Below are positions 39,813 to 48,256 of a stretch of 64,000 nucleotides of DNA, piece by piece (within the stretch, counting starts at the first letter, position 1; every line of letters starts with the position of its first letter). The stretch lies in NCBI RefSeq assembly GCF_002893765.1, contig NZ_CP025938.1:1240001-1304000 (forward strand). Reading direction: 5' to 3'. The position numbers were made by a program, and so were the translations under genes. The notes beneath the pieces were generated by a model. The model searched no databases and was not told the origin of the DNA. It was given only the letters and a program-made list of their open reading frames with translations. The stretch comes from Tamlana carrageenivorans (GTDB lineage: Bacteria; Bacteroidota; Bacteroidia; Flavobacteriales; Flavobacteriaceae).

Positions 39813-41479
39813 TATTTCTCTGCCTCTTTAAGTTCGACTGAATTCAAAATACGTGTCACCATTTGCTCGGCGTAAACATCATGTTCTTTATGAAAAATCA
39901 TTATTTGTTGTACCACACTTTGCGAAGTAAAACCAAGCATTACATAGGCGCCTTTTTCAAAATTTTCGGTGCCCTTAATAGGCATATCCATAGAGCCAAA
40001 AACCTTTATACCTTCAGCACCGTTAGGAGTTACAAATGTTTCATTTTTAGTGATGATATTTTGTGCTCCGGCAGCTTCAAACATTTTTAAGCACGCATCC
40101 AAAACTTGCTGTAAATCAATTTCTGGTTGTTGTTGTCCTTGCCCCTGACTTTGATTGTTAAGCTTTGTGGTTGCAACAACCAACTGAAAACCATCAATTA
40201 AACTCCCGTAACTAAACTGAGTTAATTGCATTTTTTGCGCCATTTCCTCTGGTAATTCTGGCGTTGTACGTTTTAAAACTTTAGGTGTTGTTATGGTTAC
40301 CGGTGGGATCCCGTACTGGCTGGTTACCCATTCGCCTTCTAGAAGCTCTTTGCTACTATGCCCAATAATGGTGTCTTTAACATAGGCAAAACCATATTTT
40401 AAAGAAAAACCGGTTAAGGTCGCTAGCAGTAGGAAAACACTAACCCCTACAGTTATCCACACCTTTTTACGTTTCTTTTTACGCGCCTGCTCTTCTCGAT
40501 ATTTTTCATCTAAAAGTTTTTCCTCTTCAGAAGGTTCGGGTAAGGCTTCCTTAACATGATCAATTTCTAAATCGATTGTTTTTCTATCTAATTTTGCCAA
40601 CTCAATATCTGGAGCAGATTTGGCGAATTTTACCAAATCAGCACGTTTTAAAATACTTTCTAATTTTTTGATATCATCCTGACTTAAATCAACCTGATGG
40701 CCGTCTTTTAATAACTTCAAATGACTTATAAGTTCGTCTGTAGTACTTTCTAAAGCACGGTCGTAAACCTTTTCATCTAAATACTTTCTAATAATGAAGG
40801 TTAAATCGGAATAATAATCTTTTAGATTTTGATGCTCTAAATAATGACTCTCATCCAAGGTTTTTAAGGCTAATTTTGCACGATCGTAAGGTGGTAGCAA
40901 CGCTATTTTCTCATCTTCAGAAAGTGGTTTTGGTCTCCAAATAAACCAATACAACAAGAAAGCTACAACTGCTAAGACCACAAGTGTAATAAGTAGATAT
41001 TGCCACCAATTACTGCTACTTTTTTTAACAGCAATCATGGGTTTAATGTCGTAAATTTTCTTAGTACTATCTACCACCACGTTACGAATCTCAACCTGTA
41101 AAGAATCTGTCAAAAAGGTTTTATCACCAATGACTATTTTTTGCCTTGGAATGGTATATTTCCCCGAGTCGAATTGTGTTAATCCGTATGTTTTGATTAA
41201 GTTAAATTTATCCTTATTCTTTAGCGTATCCACATCATAAGATTCGATCATCTCCAAAGGCGAGAAAGTCTGTCCTTCGGGAAACACCACTAAATTGGTA
41301 GAATCGGTTTCAACCTGAATATGATATGTAATTTGTGCCCCAATTTTCACCGATGTGGAATCTACTGCCGATTTTACTTGGGCATGTAGCGAAAAGGCGA
41401 AAAACAAGAAAGCACCTAATAGGAAAACGGTTTGTTTTCTAGGCGTTTGGGGTATATTTTGAGATTTTGTAGTAATCAC
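39812..41479 (-). CDS. BatD-like/DUF4381-like membrane protein of the bat operon
   Basis: 555 residues. Hydrophobic signal region near 18-34, periplasmic beta domain (35-145) resembling half of BatD, a first membrane helix (about 162-180) and a helical cytosolic segment with YYSDLTFIIRKYLDEKVYDR as in DUF4381-type proteins of this locus. A charged coil (EEEKLLDEKYREEQARKKKR), a second helix (about 344-360) and an additional C-terminal domain of about 190 residues follow. That domain, with EGEWVTSQYGIPPVTITTPK, is not a known Bat domain to me. The gene sits between DUF58 and batA in the operon. Confidence 0.75.
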   Translation of the reverse strand: MITTKSQNIPQTPRKQTVFLLGAFLFFAFSLHAQVKSAVDSTSVKIGAQITYHIQVETDSTNLVVFPEGQTFSPLEMIESYDVDTLKNKDKFNLIKTYGLTQFDSGKYTIPRQKIVIGDKTFLTDSLQVEIRNVVVDSTKKIYDIKPMIAVKKSSSNWWQYLLITLVVLAVVAFLLYWFIWRPKPLSEDEKIALLPPYDRAKLALKTLDESHYLEHQNLKDYYSDLTFIIRKYLDEKVYDRALESTTDELISHLKLLKDGHQVDLSQDDIKKLESILKRADLVKFAKSAPDIELAKLDRKTIDLEIDHVKEALPEPSEEEKLLDEKYREEQARKKKRKKVWITVGVSVFLLLATLTGFSLKYGFAYVKDTIIGHSSKELLEGEWVTSQYGIPPVTITTPKVLKRTTPELPEEMAQKMQLTQFSYGSLIDGFQLVVATTKLNNQSQGQGQQQPEIDLQQVLDACLKMFEAAGAQNIITKNETFVTPNGAEGIKVFGSMDMPIKGTENFEKGAYVMLGFTSQSVVQQIMIFHKEHDVYAEQMVTRILNSVELKEAEK

Positions 41480-41483
41480 TTTA

Positions 41484-41518
41484 AACTTCTAACTTTTTAC
41501 ATCCAACTTCTAACTTTT
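41484..41518. repeat. Tandem repeat spacer between the DUF58 and BatD-like genes
   Basis: AACTTCTAACTTTT occurs perfectly at 41484-41497 and 41505-41518 (21-bp period). It lies in the 62-nt gap of the operon. On the coding strand this reads AAAAGTTAGAAGTT. Confidence 0.65.
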
Positions 41519-41541
41519 AATATTTATCTTCTAGCATCACA

Positions 41542-42408
41542 TCATCCTCTTCTTTTAAAGTAGCCTAAAAGCTTTTTAACATAGCTTTCATCAACACGAC
41601 AATCAATAGTTCCAGCACCGGCTTTATTAAAACTTTCTTTGTAGTACGTTACCTTTTCATAGTAGAACTTCTTATAATTCCGTCTAACTGTTTTAGAAGA
41701 GGTGTTTACCAACATGAGTTCGCCAGTTTCTTCATCCTGCATTTGAACCATCCCTAAATTAGGGATCTCTTCTTCGCGTTTATCATAAATTCGAATACCT
41801 GTTACATCGTGTTTTCCAGAAACAATTTTCATGGTTTGATGGTAATCATTAGCGATAAAATCACTTAAGACAAACACAATAGCTTTCTTCTTCATAACAT
41901 TTTGCAAGAATTTTAAAGCTTCAGAAAGATTGGTTTGCTTACTTTCGGGTTCAAACTCGATGAGCTCTCGAATGATACGTAAAACATGAGAGCGTCCTTT
42001 TTTTGGCGGAATATAAAGTTCAACTTTATCGGAAAATAAAATCAAGCCTATTTTATCATTATTCTGGGTTGCAGAGAAGGCTAAAGTTGCAGCAATCTCG
42101 GTAACCACTTCACTTTTAAACTGATCGGAAGTCCCGAATAGCTCCGAACCCGATACATCCACCATGAGCATCATGGTTAATTCGCGTTCTTCTTCGAAAA
42201 CCTTTACATAAGGCTCACTGTATCGCGCCGTGACATTCCAATCAATATTTCTAACATCATCGCCAAACTGATACTGACGCACTTCACTAAAAGTCATACC
42301 ACGCCCCTTAAAGGTAGAATGGTATTCCCCTCCAAAAATATGATCAGACAAACGACGTGTCTTAATCTCTATTTTTCGTACTTTTTTGAGTAATTGTTTA
42401 GTATCCAT
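41542..42408 (-). CDS. DUF58-domain protein (VWA-like) of the moxR-bat operon
   Basis: 288 residues. The family hallmark GEYHSTFKGRGMTFSEVRQY with GDDVRNIDWNVTAR is followed by a VWA-like fold with the MIDAS-type MLMVDVSGSELFG and FVLSDFIAND. It is cytosolic here (no signal peptide). It is the second gene of the operon, 78 nt after moxR. DUF58 proteins pair with MoxR ATPases, probably as substrate adaptors or chaperone partners. Confidence 0.92.
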   Translation of the reverse strand: MDTKQLLKKVRKIEIKTRRLSDHIFGGEYHSTFKGRGMTFSEVRQYQFGDDVRNIDWNVTARYSEPYVKVFEEERELTMMLMVDVSGSELFGTSDQFKSEVVTEIAATLAFSATQNNDKIGLILFSDKVELYIPPKKGRSHVLRIIRELIEFEPESKQTNLSEALKFLQNVMKKKAIVFVLSDFIANDYHQTMKIVSGKHDVTGIRIYDKREEEIPNLGMVQMQDEETGELMLVNTSSKTVRRNYKKFYYEKVTYYKESFNKAGAGTIDCRVDESYVKKLLGYFKRRG

Positions 42409-42415
42409 TTTTCAA

Positions 42416-42486
42416 TTGTCTATTGACTATTTTATATTGATTAATTATGAGCTAATAATCAATTGTCATTTATCAATGTTCAATTT
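42416..42486. repeat. Imperfect inverted/tandem spacer between moxR and DUF58
   Basis: Repeated words CAATTGTC, ATTGACTA, ATCAATTGTCA and CAATGTTCAATT fill the 78-nt gap. It also contains TTGATTAATTATGAGC next to GCTAATAATCAA, an inverted pair. Non-coding; third example of a word-repeat spacer within this operon. Confidence 0.5.
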
Positions 42487-43491
42487 TTAAGGTACTTCTA
42501 TTTCGTTTACTATCTTATTAATGATATCTACAGAAGTTACATTCTCGGCTTCCGCCTCATAGGTAATTCCAATTCTGTGTCTTAAAACATCGTATACTAC
42601 GGCACGAACATCTTCTGGAATCACATAACCACGACGTTTTATAAAGGCATAACATTTTGCTGCTGTTGCTAAATTGATACTACCACGAGGCGATGCTCCA
42701 AAAGAAATTAATGGTTTTAAATCTTCTAATTTATATTTTTCTGGATAACGGGTTGCGAAGATGATATCCAGGATGTATTTTTCAATTTTTTCGTCCATGT
42801 AAACTTCACGAACCACCTCTTGGGCTTTTAGAATTTGCGACACGGAAACCACGGGATTTACTTTTTCCCAAGCCCCTTTTAAATTAGCTCTCATAATAAG
42901 CTGTTCGTCGGCAATTTTCGGGTAATCAATAACCGTTTTTAACATGAAACGGTCTACCTGTGCTTCTGGCAACGGATAAGTTCCTTCTTGCTCTACAGGG
43001 TTCATGGTAGCCATAACTAAAAATGGCTTATCCAGCTTAAAGGTATCATCACCAATGGTAACTTGCTTTTCCTGCATGGCCTCTAACAATGCCGATTGCA
43101 CCTTAGCCGGTGCTCTGTTGATCTCATCGGCCAATACGAAGTTGGCAAAAATAGGTCCCTTTTTAATGGAGAAATCATTAAGTTTCATGTTGTAAATTAA
43201 TGTTCCTGTAACATCGGCGGGCAGTAAATCTGGTGTGAATTGAATTCTACTAAAACTCCCATCAACAGCCTGCGACAACGTGTTTATTGCAAGGGTTTTC
43301 GCTAAACCTGGCACCCCTTCTAATAAAATATGTCCTTGACCTAACAAACCGATAAGTAAACGTTCGACCATGTGTTTTTGACCAACAATCACCTTATTAA
43401 TCTCATGCATGAGCAAATCAACAAAAGCACTTTCTTTTTCAATTTTTTCATTGATCGTCTTAATGTCAACTGTACCTGTTTCTTCCATCAT
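42487..43491 (-). CDS. moxR: MoxR-family AAA+ ATPase
   Basis: 334 residues. Walker A GVPGLAKT (LLEGVPGLAKTLAINTL), Walker B FVLADEINRAP, sensor 1 ATMNPVEQEGTYPLPEAQVD with the family arginine finger region, and a C-terminal lid with SFGASPRGSINLATAAK. Members act as chaperone-like ATPases with VWA proteins. First gene of the leftward moxR-bat operon; a 276-nt intergenic region separates it from the divergent SDR gene. Confidence 0.95.
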   Translation of the reverse strand: MMEETGTVDIKTINEKIEKESAFVDLLMHEINKVIVGQKHMVERLLIGLLGQGHILLEGVPGLAKTLAINTLSQAVDGSFSRIQFTPDLLPADVTGTLIYNMKLNDFSIKKGPIFANFVLADEINRAPAKVQSALLEAMQEKQVTIGDDTFKLDKPFLVMATMNPVEQEGTYPLPEAQVDRFMLKTVIDYPKIADEQLIMRANLKGAWEKVNPVVSVSQILKAQEVVREVYMDEKIEKYILDIIFATRYPEKYKLEDLKPLISFGASPRGSINLATAAKCYAFIKRRGYVIPEDVRAVVYDVLRHRIGITYEAEAENVTSVDIINKIVNEIEVP

Positions 43492-43767
43492 TTTTAATTT
43501 TATTTAAAGCCCGAATATACTCACCTTATTTGAGCTATGCAAAGTGTTAAAAATTTTATTGCAAACATGTTAAAAATTGGTTAAAAATAACCATAAACAC
43601 CAATAAATACGGTATTTAACAAATAATTATTATAAGCTTATCTTAATTATATTTTTAATACCATTAACATTCAAATCGTTAACTCTCAAAATGTTAAATT
43701 TAAATCAAGGCTTCTTAATTACTTTTAAGTATTTTTAGAAAAAATATTGCTTTAAACTCTTAATATT
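43492..43767. other. Divergent intergenic region, no gene seen
   Basis: 276 AT-rich bases between moxR and the SDR gene. It should hold both promoters, but no exact TAnnTTTG element with a well-spaced TTTG is visible on either strand. A short palindrome AAATACGGTATTT lies near 43606. Confidence 0.5.
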
Positions 43768-44520
43768 ATGACAAAAACAGCCCTTATTACGGGAGCTACT
43801 AGCGGCATTGGTGAAGCTACAGCTTATGAATTTGCAAAACAAGGCATTCATTTAATACTTTGCGGCCGACGCGTAGAACGCTTACACACCATTGAAGAAG
43901 CCTTAAAAAAACTGACTGTAGTTCATACATTAAACTTTGATGTACGCAACAAACAACAAACCTTCGAAGCTATTGCATCGCTTCCCGAAAATTTTAAAAA
44001 CATAGATATTTTAGTTAATAACGCAGGAAACGCCCATGGTTTAGACCCCATTCATGAGGGTGATATTGACGACTGGGATACCATGATAGACATTAACGTA
44101 AAAGGTTTACTATATGTAAGTAAGGCCATCATCCCTCAAATGACCGAGAGACACTCTGGACACATAATAAACATAGGATCATCGGCCGGAAAAGAAGTTT
44201 ACCCAAAAGGCAATGTCTATTGCGCAACTAAACATGCCGTATTAGCCATTACCAAAGGTATGCGCTTAGATTTAAACCCTTATGGCATCAAGGTTACGGC
44301 CATAAACCCAGGAATGGTTAAAACCGAATTTTCACAAGTACGCTTTAAAGGCGATCCTATTTCCGACTCGGTTTACAAAGGCTTTAAAGCTTTAGAAGCC
44401 AAAGACGTTGCCGATATCATATACTTTGCCGTATCGCGACCAGCCCATGTAAACATAGCCGATTTATTGGTTTATCCTACCGCTCAATCAAATAGTACTA
44501 CAGTTTTAAAAGAACAATAA
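43768..44520 (+). CDS. SDR-family NAD(P)-dependent oxidoreductase (YdfG-like)
   Basis: 250 residues, classical short-chain dehydrogenase. Cofactor motif TGATSGIG (8-15), NNAG (84-87), catalytic Ser138/139 and Tyr151-x3-Lys155 in NVYCATKHAV. The Arg pair CGRRVERL after the second strand suggests NADP preference. Closest in pattern to serine/3-hydroxy acid dehydrogenases (YdfG). Possibly co-transcribed with the next gene (42-nt gap). Confidence 0.9.
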   Translation: MTKTALITGATSGIGEATAYEFAKQGIHLILCGRRVERLHTIEEALKKLTVVHTLNFDVRNKQQTFEAIASLPENFKNIDILVNNAGNAHGLDPIHEGDIDDWDTMIDINVKGLLYVSKAIIPQMTERHSGHIINIGSSAGKEVYPKGNVYCATKHAVLAITKGMRLDLNPYGIKVTAINPGMVKTEFSQVRFKGDPISDSVYKGFKALEAKDVADIIYFAVSRPAHVNIADLLVYPTAQSNSTTVLKEQ

Positions 44521-44562
44521 ATAGACTAAGATGACTATACCGTTTTTACTGAATTAAAAACT

Positions 44563-45696
44563 ATGATTAACAAACGCTTACTTATAAAACACCTTTTAGC
44601 CCACAACGACGAAAATAGTTTTTACGACAAAAAGCGTAAAATCGATATTGGCCAGAAAGAAGGAAAGGCTAAATTTTTAAAGCATGTTTGTGCCCTATCC
44701 AATAGCAACCCTAAAAATAATTCGTATATGGTTATTGGTGTTGAAGACGATGATAATGCCATTATTGGCGTCGACTTTTTTGATGATAGTAAAATTCAAA
44801 ACCTCATCAATGCGTATTTAACCAATCCTCCCATTGTTCAATATGAAAATATTCCTTTTCCACATTTACCAAATAATAAAGTTGTTGGTTTAGTAACCAT
44901 TAGACCCAATGAAGGCTTAACTTCGTTAAGAAAAAACATCTGGAAATATTACGGCGGATCGGTATTTTTTAGAGATGGTAGCATGAGCATGCCAAAAGTA
45001 TTTGACATTGAAATTACAGATGTGAACTCTAAAATTGTTGCGGCCATTGAAAAAAATGCACAAAATAATATAGAACACACTCTTGATGGCGTTTTCGATT
45101 TTATGAATAGCCGATCCGACTACAATGCGCAATACAAAGTGTTTAAAGAATATTTTGTGGTGTGCTGGGCTGGACAAAAGAAATTGGTAAAAGACGATAT
45201 TTACTATTCTCGTGTCGATATTGAATTGATAAATGAACGAGTAAGGCTATTCTTTTCGGCCTTAGATGAAGTTTCCATTAGAATTGACGAGAACCAATTT
45301 AAAATTATTGAATACGTTAATTTAGGACTACAAGGCACCAATAGATATTACCCTTTAGAAGAAACCCTTATTAGGTTTGAAGACAACGCTCAATATAATA
45401 TTGAAACCACATTATTATTTGAACCACCCAAGTTCGACAAAAAAATTTTGCATCATATTTACAACACCAATAACGCCATTTTAAACAAATTAAAAAAAGG
45501 CATGACGCTCACTCCTGCAGAGGAAAGCGATTTAAAAAACCTTCCGGAAACCTATCTTATTTGTTATCTCAATCACTTTGAAAACGCCATTAATAAGCTT
45601 ATTGAAGCCAAAACTCTTATAAAAAACTACGATCAAGACACTTACAGGCTCTATAAAGAAACCATACGAATCCTAAGAAAGGTTCGTTACAATTAA
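44563..45696 (+). CDS. AlbA_2-domain (Schlafen-like) putative DNA-binding protein
   Basis: 377 residues. The N-terminal third resembles an AlbA_2 domain: LLAHNDENSFYDKKRKIDIG, then KAKFLKHVCALSNSN, NSYMVIGVEDDD and GSVFFRDGSMSMPK. The remaining 240 residues are mixed alpha/beta without recognisable motif. AlbA_2 proteins occur as regulators and in phage-defence contexts. This one seems to be chromosomally conserved in flavobacteria; I assign no function. Confidence 0.75.
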   Translation: MINKRLLIKHLLAHNDENSFYDKKRKIDIGQKEGKAKFLKHVCALSNSNPKNNSYMVIGVEDDDNAIIGVDFFDDSKIQNLINAYLTNPPIVQYENIPFPHLPNNKVVGLVTIRPNEGLTSLRKNIWKYYGGSVFFRDGSMSMPKVFDIEITDVNSKIVAAIEKNAQNNIEHTLDGVFDFMNSRSDYNAQYKVFKEYFVVCWAGQKKLVKDDIYYSRVDIELINERVRLFFSALDEVSIRIDENQFKIIEYVNLGLQGTNRYYPLEETLIRFEDNAQYNIETTLLFEPPKFDKKILHHIYNTNNAILNKLKKGMTLTPAEESDLKNLPETYLICYLNHFENAINKLIEAKTLIKNYDQDTYRLYKETIRILRKVRYN

Positions 45697-45781
45697 CATT
45701 TGTTAATAACTTTAACATTTTTTAACAAAATACGTGGGAAAAAACACTAATTTAGCACCGCTATTAATCTTTTTAAGATAT

Positions 45782-45827
45782 GACCTTGCTTCTTCTACTG
45801 CTATTTAGAAATGAAGTGAGGTCTTTT
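45782..45827 (+). terminator. Probable terminator after the AlbA_2 gene
   Basis: GACCTTGCTTC (45782-45792) and GAAGTGAGGTC (45813-45823) can pair with two G-U or mismatched positions, followed by TTTT. About 85 nt after the stop codon. Confidence 0.4.
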
Positions 45828-45851
45828 AGTTTCCAGACCTCTCCTGTTTAA

Positions 45852-46170
45852 TTAAGTCCAAAATGGATCGGCTACCTTATCAACAAACGGCTTTTCGTGA
45901 TGCATGGCTTCAATAGTTTCAAATTTTCCTCTGTCGCTATTTTTTGAATTTCTGGAAACAGCACACGCTCTTCAATAGGGATATGATCATCTAATTGTTT
46001 TTCTATATCCGATTAAAGTTTTAGCTATCTCATCTTTTTTAGAAAACATTGAAATCTAGGCTTTATGATCTTCTAGAGCTTTCCTTTTTAACGCATTATC
46101 ATCTTCTAGAAAAGAAAATATATGCTGCTCTTCCATTTTAAAATGAGGTATCAAATGCTTTTTTATCCAT
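45852..46170 (-). pseudogene. Decayed hemerythrin-like protein gene
   Basis: No full frame exists, but minus-strand fragments in successive frames read IKKHLIPHFKMEEQHIFSFL, then KALEDHKA-stop-ISMF, then DDHIPIEERVLFPEIQKIAT, and finally EAMHHEKPFVDKVADPFW with TAA at 45854-45852. His-x3-His, His-x3-Glu-Glu and HIP-EER-LFPE patterns are those of hemerythrin HHE-cation-binding proteins. At least one stop and two frameshifts are needed to join the pieces, and the N-terminal end is missing. It lies next to the intact RIC gene, another hemerythrin-type protein. Confidence 0.7.
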
Positions 46171-46351
46171 AGTTATAAATACTTAAAATTGAAACGTTTT
46201 AATTTTAATTCAGTATACAAATTCGCACATTATAACAAGCATAACACCTGAAAATTAAAACGTTAAATACCATTTACAAAAGACAAACCCTATTTAAACG
46301 AAAAAAAAGAGATCATCTAAAAAGATGATTTTCGTCTAAATGTACTATAGA

Positions 46352-46387
46352 CAGCATCTCATTACTTTGAAAAGTAATGAGATGCTG
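46352..46387. repeat. 17-bp perfect hairpin, probable dispersed repeat
   Basis: Arms at 46352-46368 and 46371-46387 are perfectly complementary with a GA centre; the left arm starts CAGCATCTCATTAC. It is followed by AAATAAATTCAGAATGACG, a continuation I associate with a common flavobacterial intergenic repeat. No U run on the minus strand side, so it is not a standard terminator of the RIC gene. A smaller ATCATC/GATGAT hairpin lies 25-40 nt to the left. The rest of 46171-46462 holds no gene. Confidence 0.65.
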
Positions 46388-46462
46388 AAATAAATTCAGA
46401 ATGACGAAAAATCAACTTTTAGGCCTCTTTTTAACTTTATTTCCTAAGTCTAACTCCCTAGC

Positions 46463-47194
46463 TTAATGAAACTGTTTCTCCAATTTGATAGCTTGAGGAA
46501 ATAAAATATTATTCTCCAAATGGATGTGTAAATGCAAATCTTGCTCGAATTCTTGCAACATGGCATAAGTAACTCGGTAAGTGTTACAAGCATCTACTGG
46601 AGGGTTATAATTATTACTTAATTCGGCAATTTTTCTAAATCGCACACCTTCATGATCGTGTTCGTCCATCATCATGGCAATAGGGTTTTCAACGGTACCA
46701 AATTGTGGTGCTTCAATAGCGCCTTGACTTAATGTGGCACCAACCATTTTTTTAACAAATGGAAAAAGGACCAATTCTTCCTTTTTCAAATGCGCCGATA
46801 ACTCACCTGCCGAGGCCGTAAACAATTCGTTAATAGTAATCAATTCCGGATGTTTTTCGCCATGTACGCGACATAATTTGTCTAAAAACTGACGAAGCAC
46901 AGGAATTTTTTCCTCCACATAACGATGGTGCTTTTTCTCGATATAATCCACCAATAAATCTAAGGGCCATGATTTATAATCTATAGATTGATCGGTTTTT
47001 GAGTTTAAAACAGATTCTAGTTTACCTAATAACTCATTAGCATCAATTTGGTTTTTCTCACAAACTTCTTCTAAAGTTCTTCCTCCTCGACAACAAAAAT
47101 CGATACCGTATTGATTAAATACCGCTGCTGTTCTAAAATCTTCTGCTACAAAGGCTCCAATTTGCTTTTGTACGTTACTATTTAATACTTCCAT
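46463..47194 (-). CDS. ric: Iron-sulfur cluster repair di-iron protein (RIC/ScdA/YtfE family)
   Basis: 243 residues. The N-terminal ScdA_N domain (residues 5-75) has the conserved FNQYGIDFCCRGGRTLEEVC. The hemerythrin domain (80-240) has di-iron ligands in KKHHRYVEEK, LSAHLKKEELVLFPF, MDEHDHEGVRF and LHLHIHLENNILFP. RIC proteins repair Fe-S clusters damaged by nitric oxide or peroxide. The gene is preceded by an operator-like sequence shared with the upstream Rrf2 regulator gene, so its control by that regulator is likely. Confidence 0.95.
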   Translation of the reverse strand: MEVLNSNVQKQIGAFVAEDFRTAAVFNQYGIDFCCRGGRTLEEVCEKNQIDANELLGKLESVLNSKTDQSIDYKSWPLDLLVDYIEKKHHRYVEEKIPVLRQFLDKLCRVHGEKHPELITINELFTASAGELSAHLKKEELVLFPFVKKMVGATLSQGAIEAPQFGTVENPIAMMMDEHDHEGVRFRKIAELSNNYNPPVDACNTYRVTYAMLQEFEQDLHLHIHLENNILFPQAIKLEKQFH

Positions 47195-47207
47195 GATTTT
47201 AATTTAT

Positions 47208-47229
47208 TTCGGACAATTTTATCCTATTT
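47208..47229 (-). promoter_or_regulatory. Operator-like site upstream of ric
   Basis: TTCGGACAATTTTATCC lies 14 nt upstream of the ric start and matches the Rrf2-gene palindrome (TTCGGATAATTTTATCC) at all but one position across its core. The outer right half is less conserved (TATT for GAAT). Confidence 0.6.
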
Positions 47230-47295
47230 ATACTTAAATTTTTTTAGTGACACTTACCCCTTTTAAATTGGTATTTTACTTTTTAAACTCTACTG

Positions 47296-47730
47296 TTAAA
47301 CCTTTAAGAATGACACTCCATACTTAATTTTTAAAGCTAGTTCTTCCAAACTCGTGTTTTCCAGCATGTGTTTTAAATTGGTTCTTATGGCTTTAAATTT
47401 ATCGTGAACCGGACATGGATGTGCTTCATCACAGGCATGAAGCCCTAAACTACAACCGTTATAAATGGCATCGCCGTCAATAGCATTTACTATTTGCGAT
47501 AACTTAATGCTTGCAATTTGATTTCTATCAATTTCAAAACCACCATAAGCACCTTTTACAGATGATACGACATCGTTTTTTACCAAGGCTTGTAATATTT
47601 TAGCCGTAAAAGCTTGTGGAGAATCGATTTCCTGAGCAATTTCTTTAGGGCTCACACGCTTACCTTCATAAGATTTGGTCGCGATAAAAATTGCAGCCTT
47701 AATACCATATTCGCAAGCTTTTGAAAACAT
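47296..47730 (-). CDS. Rrf2-family regulator (NsrR/IscR-like)
   Basis: 144 residues. N-terminal winged helix (ACEYGIKAAIFIATKS, SPKEIAQEIDSPQAFTAKIL, VSSVKGAYGGFEIDR). The three-cysteine cluster motif NGCSLGLHACDEAHPCPVHD matches the [2Fe-2S]/[4Fe-4S]-binding type of Rrf2 proteins that sense NO or Fe-S status. Its own promoter is overlapped by a perfect palindrome, and a near copy of that palindrome precedes the adjacent ric gene. I infer a nitrosative-stress regulator, autoregulated and controlling ric. Confidence 0.9.
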   Translation of the reverse strand: MFSKACEYGIKAAIFIATKSYEGKRVSPKEIAQEIDSPQAFTAKILQALVKNDVVSSVKGAYGGFEIDRNQIASIKLSQIVNAIDGDAIYNGCSLGLHACDEAHPCPVHDKFKAIRTNLKHMLENTSLEELALKIKYGVSFLKV

Positions 47731-47749
47731 ATTCTATTTAATTACCATA

Positions 47750-47794
47750 CAAAGGTATCAATTATTTTTTAATTCGGATAATTTTATCCGAATT
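47750..47794 (-). promoter_or_regulatory. Promoter and palindromic operator of the Rrf2 gene
   Basis: AATTCGGATAA (47771-47781) and TTATCCGAATT (47784-47794) are perfect 11-bp inverted repeats with a 2-nt centre. On the minus strand TACCTTTG (47757-47750) is a -7 element. The palindrome covers the -33 position, so repressor binding would block the polymerase. Confidence 0.75.
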
Positions 47795-47908
47795 AAAATT
47801 AAAAGCTCATAAAAAAACAATTTGTCTAACTACTCGACTCTGCTCGAAGACCTTTTTCTGTCGAGACTGCCGACTCAACAAGTAAACCAATCAAGATTCT
47901 AAAAATAA

Positions 47909-48256
47909 TCAGTAGTGATTCTTATACCAGACCTTCTGCCATTCACGTTTTAAAATTAAAAAAGCAACCTCTTCCGACAGTTTAAGGGTATCGTCGCCAT
48001 TTAAGGCTTTAACCTTATTTTCAGAAACATCTATAATATAAAGCAGGTTTAAGTATTCTGAAAATTTCTCCTGAATAAGTTTGTAAACCGTTTCATGAAG
48101 TAGCAATTTCAAGCTCGTTGGGAGGATGTCTTCATGAAAATCTAAATCAATATTAGCTAACAAAAAATCTTTGTTAAGTTGTTGAACAAGCTTTTTATAC
48201 AACTGCAGTTGATGGGCTTCTTCAACTAAATTCTCAAATGTGGTTGGCACCTGCAT
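47909..48256 (-). CDS. Conserved protein of unknown function, 115 aa, linked to polyprenyl synthase
   Basis: Soluble helical protein (VEEAHQLQLYKKLVQQLNKD, LLHETVYKLIQEKFSEYLNL) with an aromatic-basic end REWQKVWYKNHY. The ATG overlaps the TAA of the polyprenyl synthase gene (TAATG), so it is translationally coupled. No known domain; the strict coupling suggests a functional link. Confidence 0.7.
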   Translation of the reverse strand: MQVPTTFENLVEEAHQLQLYKKLVQQLNKDFLLANIDLDFHEDILPTSLKLLLHETVYKLIQEKFSEYLNLLYIIDVSENKVKALNGDDTLKLSEEVAFLILKREWQKVWYKNHY

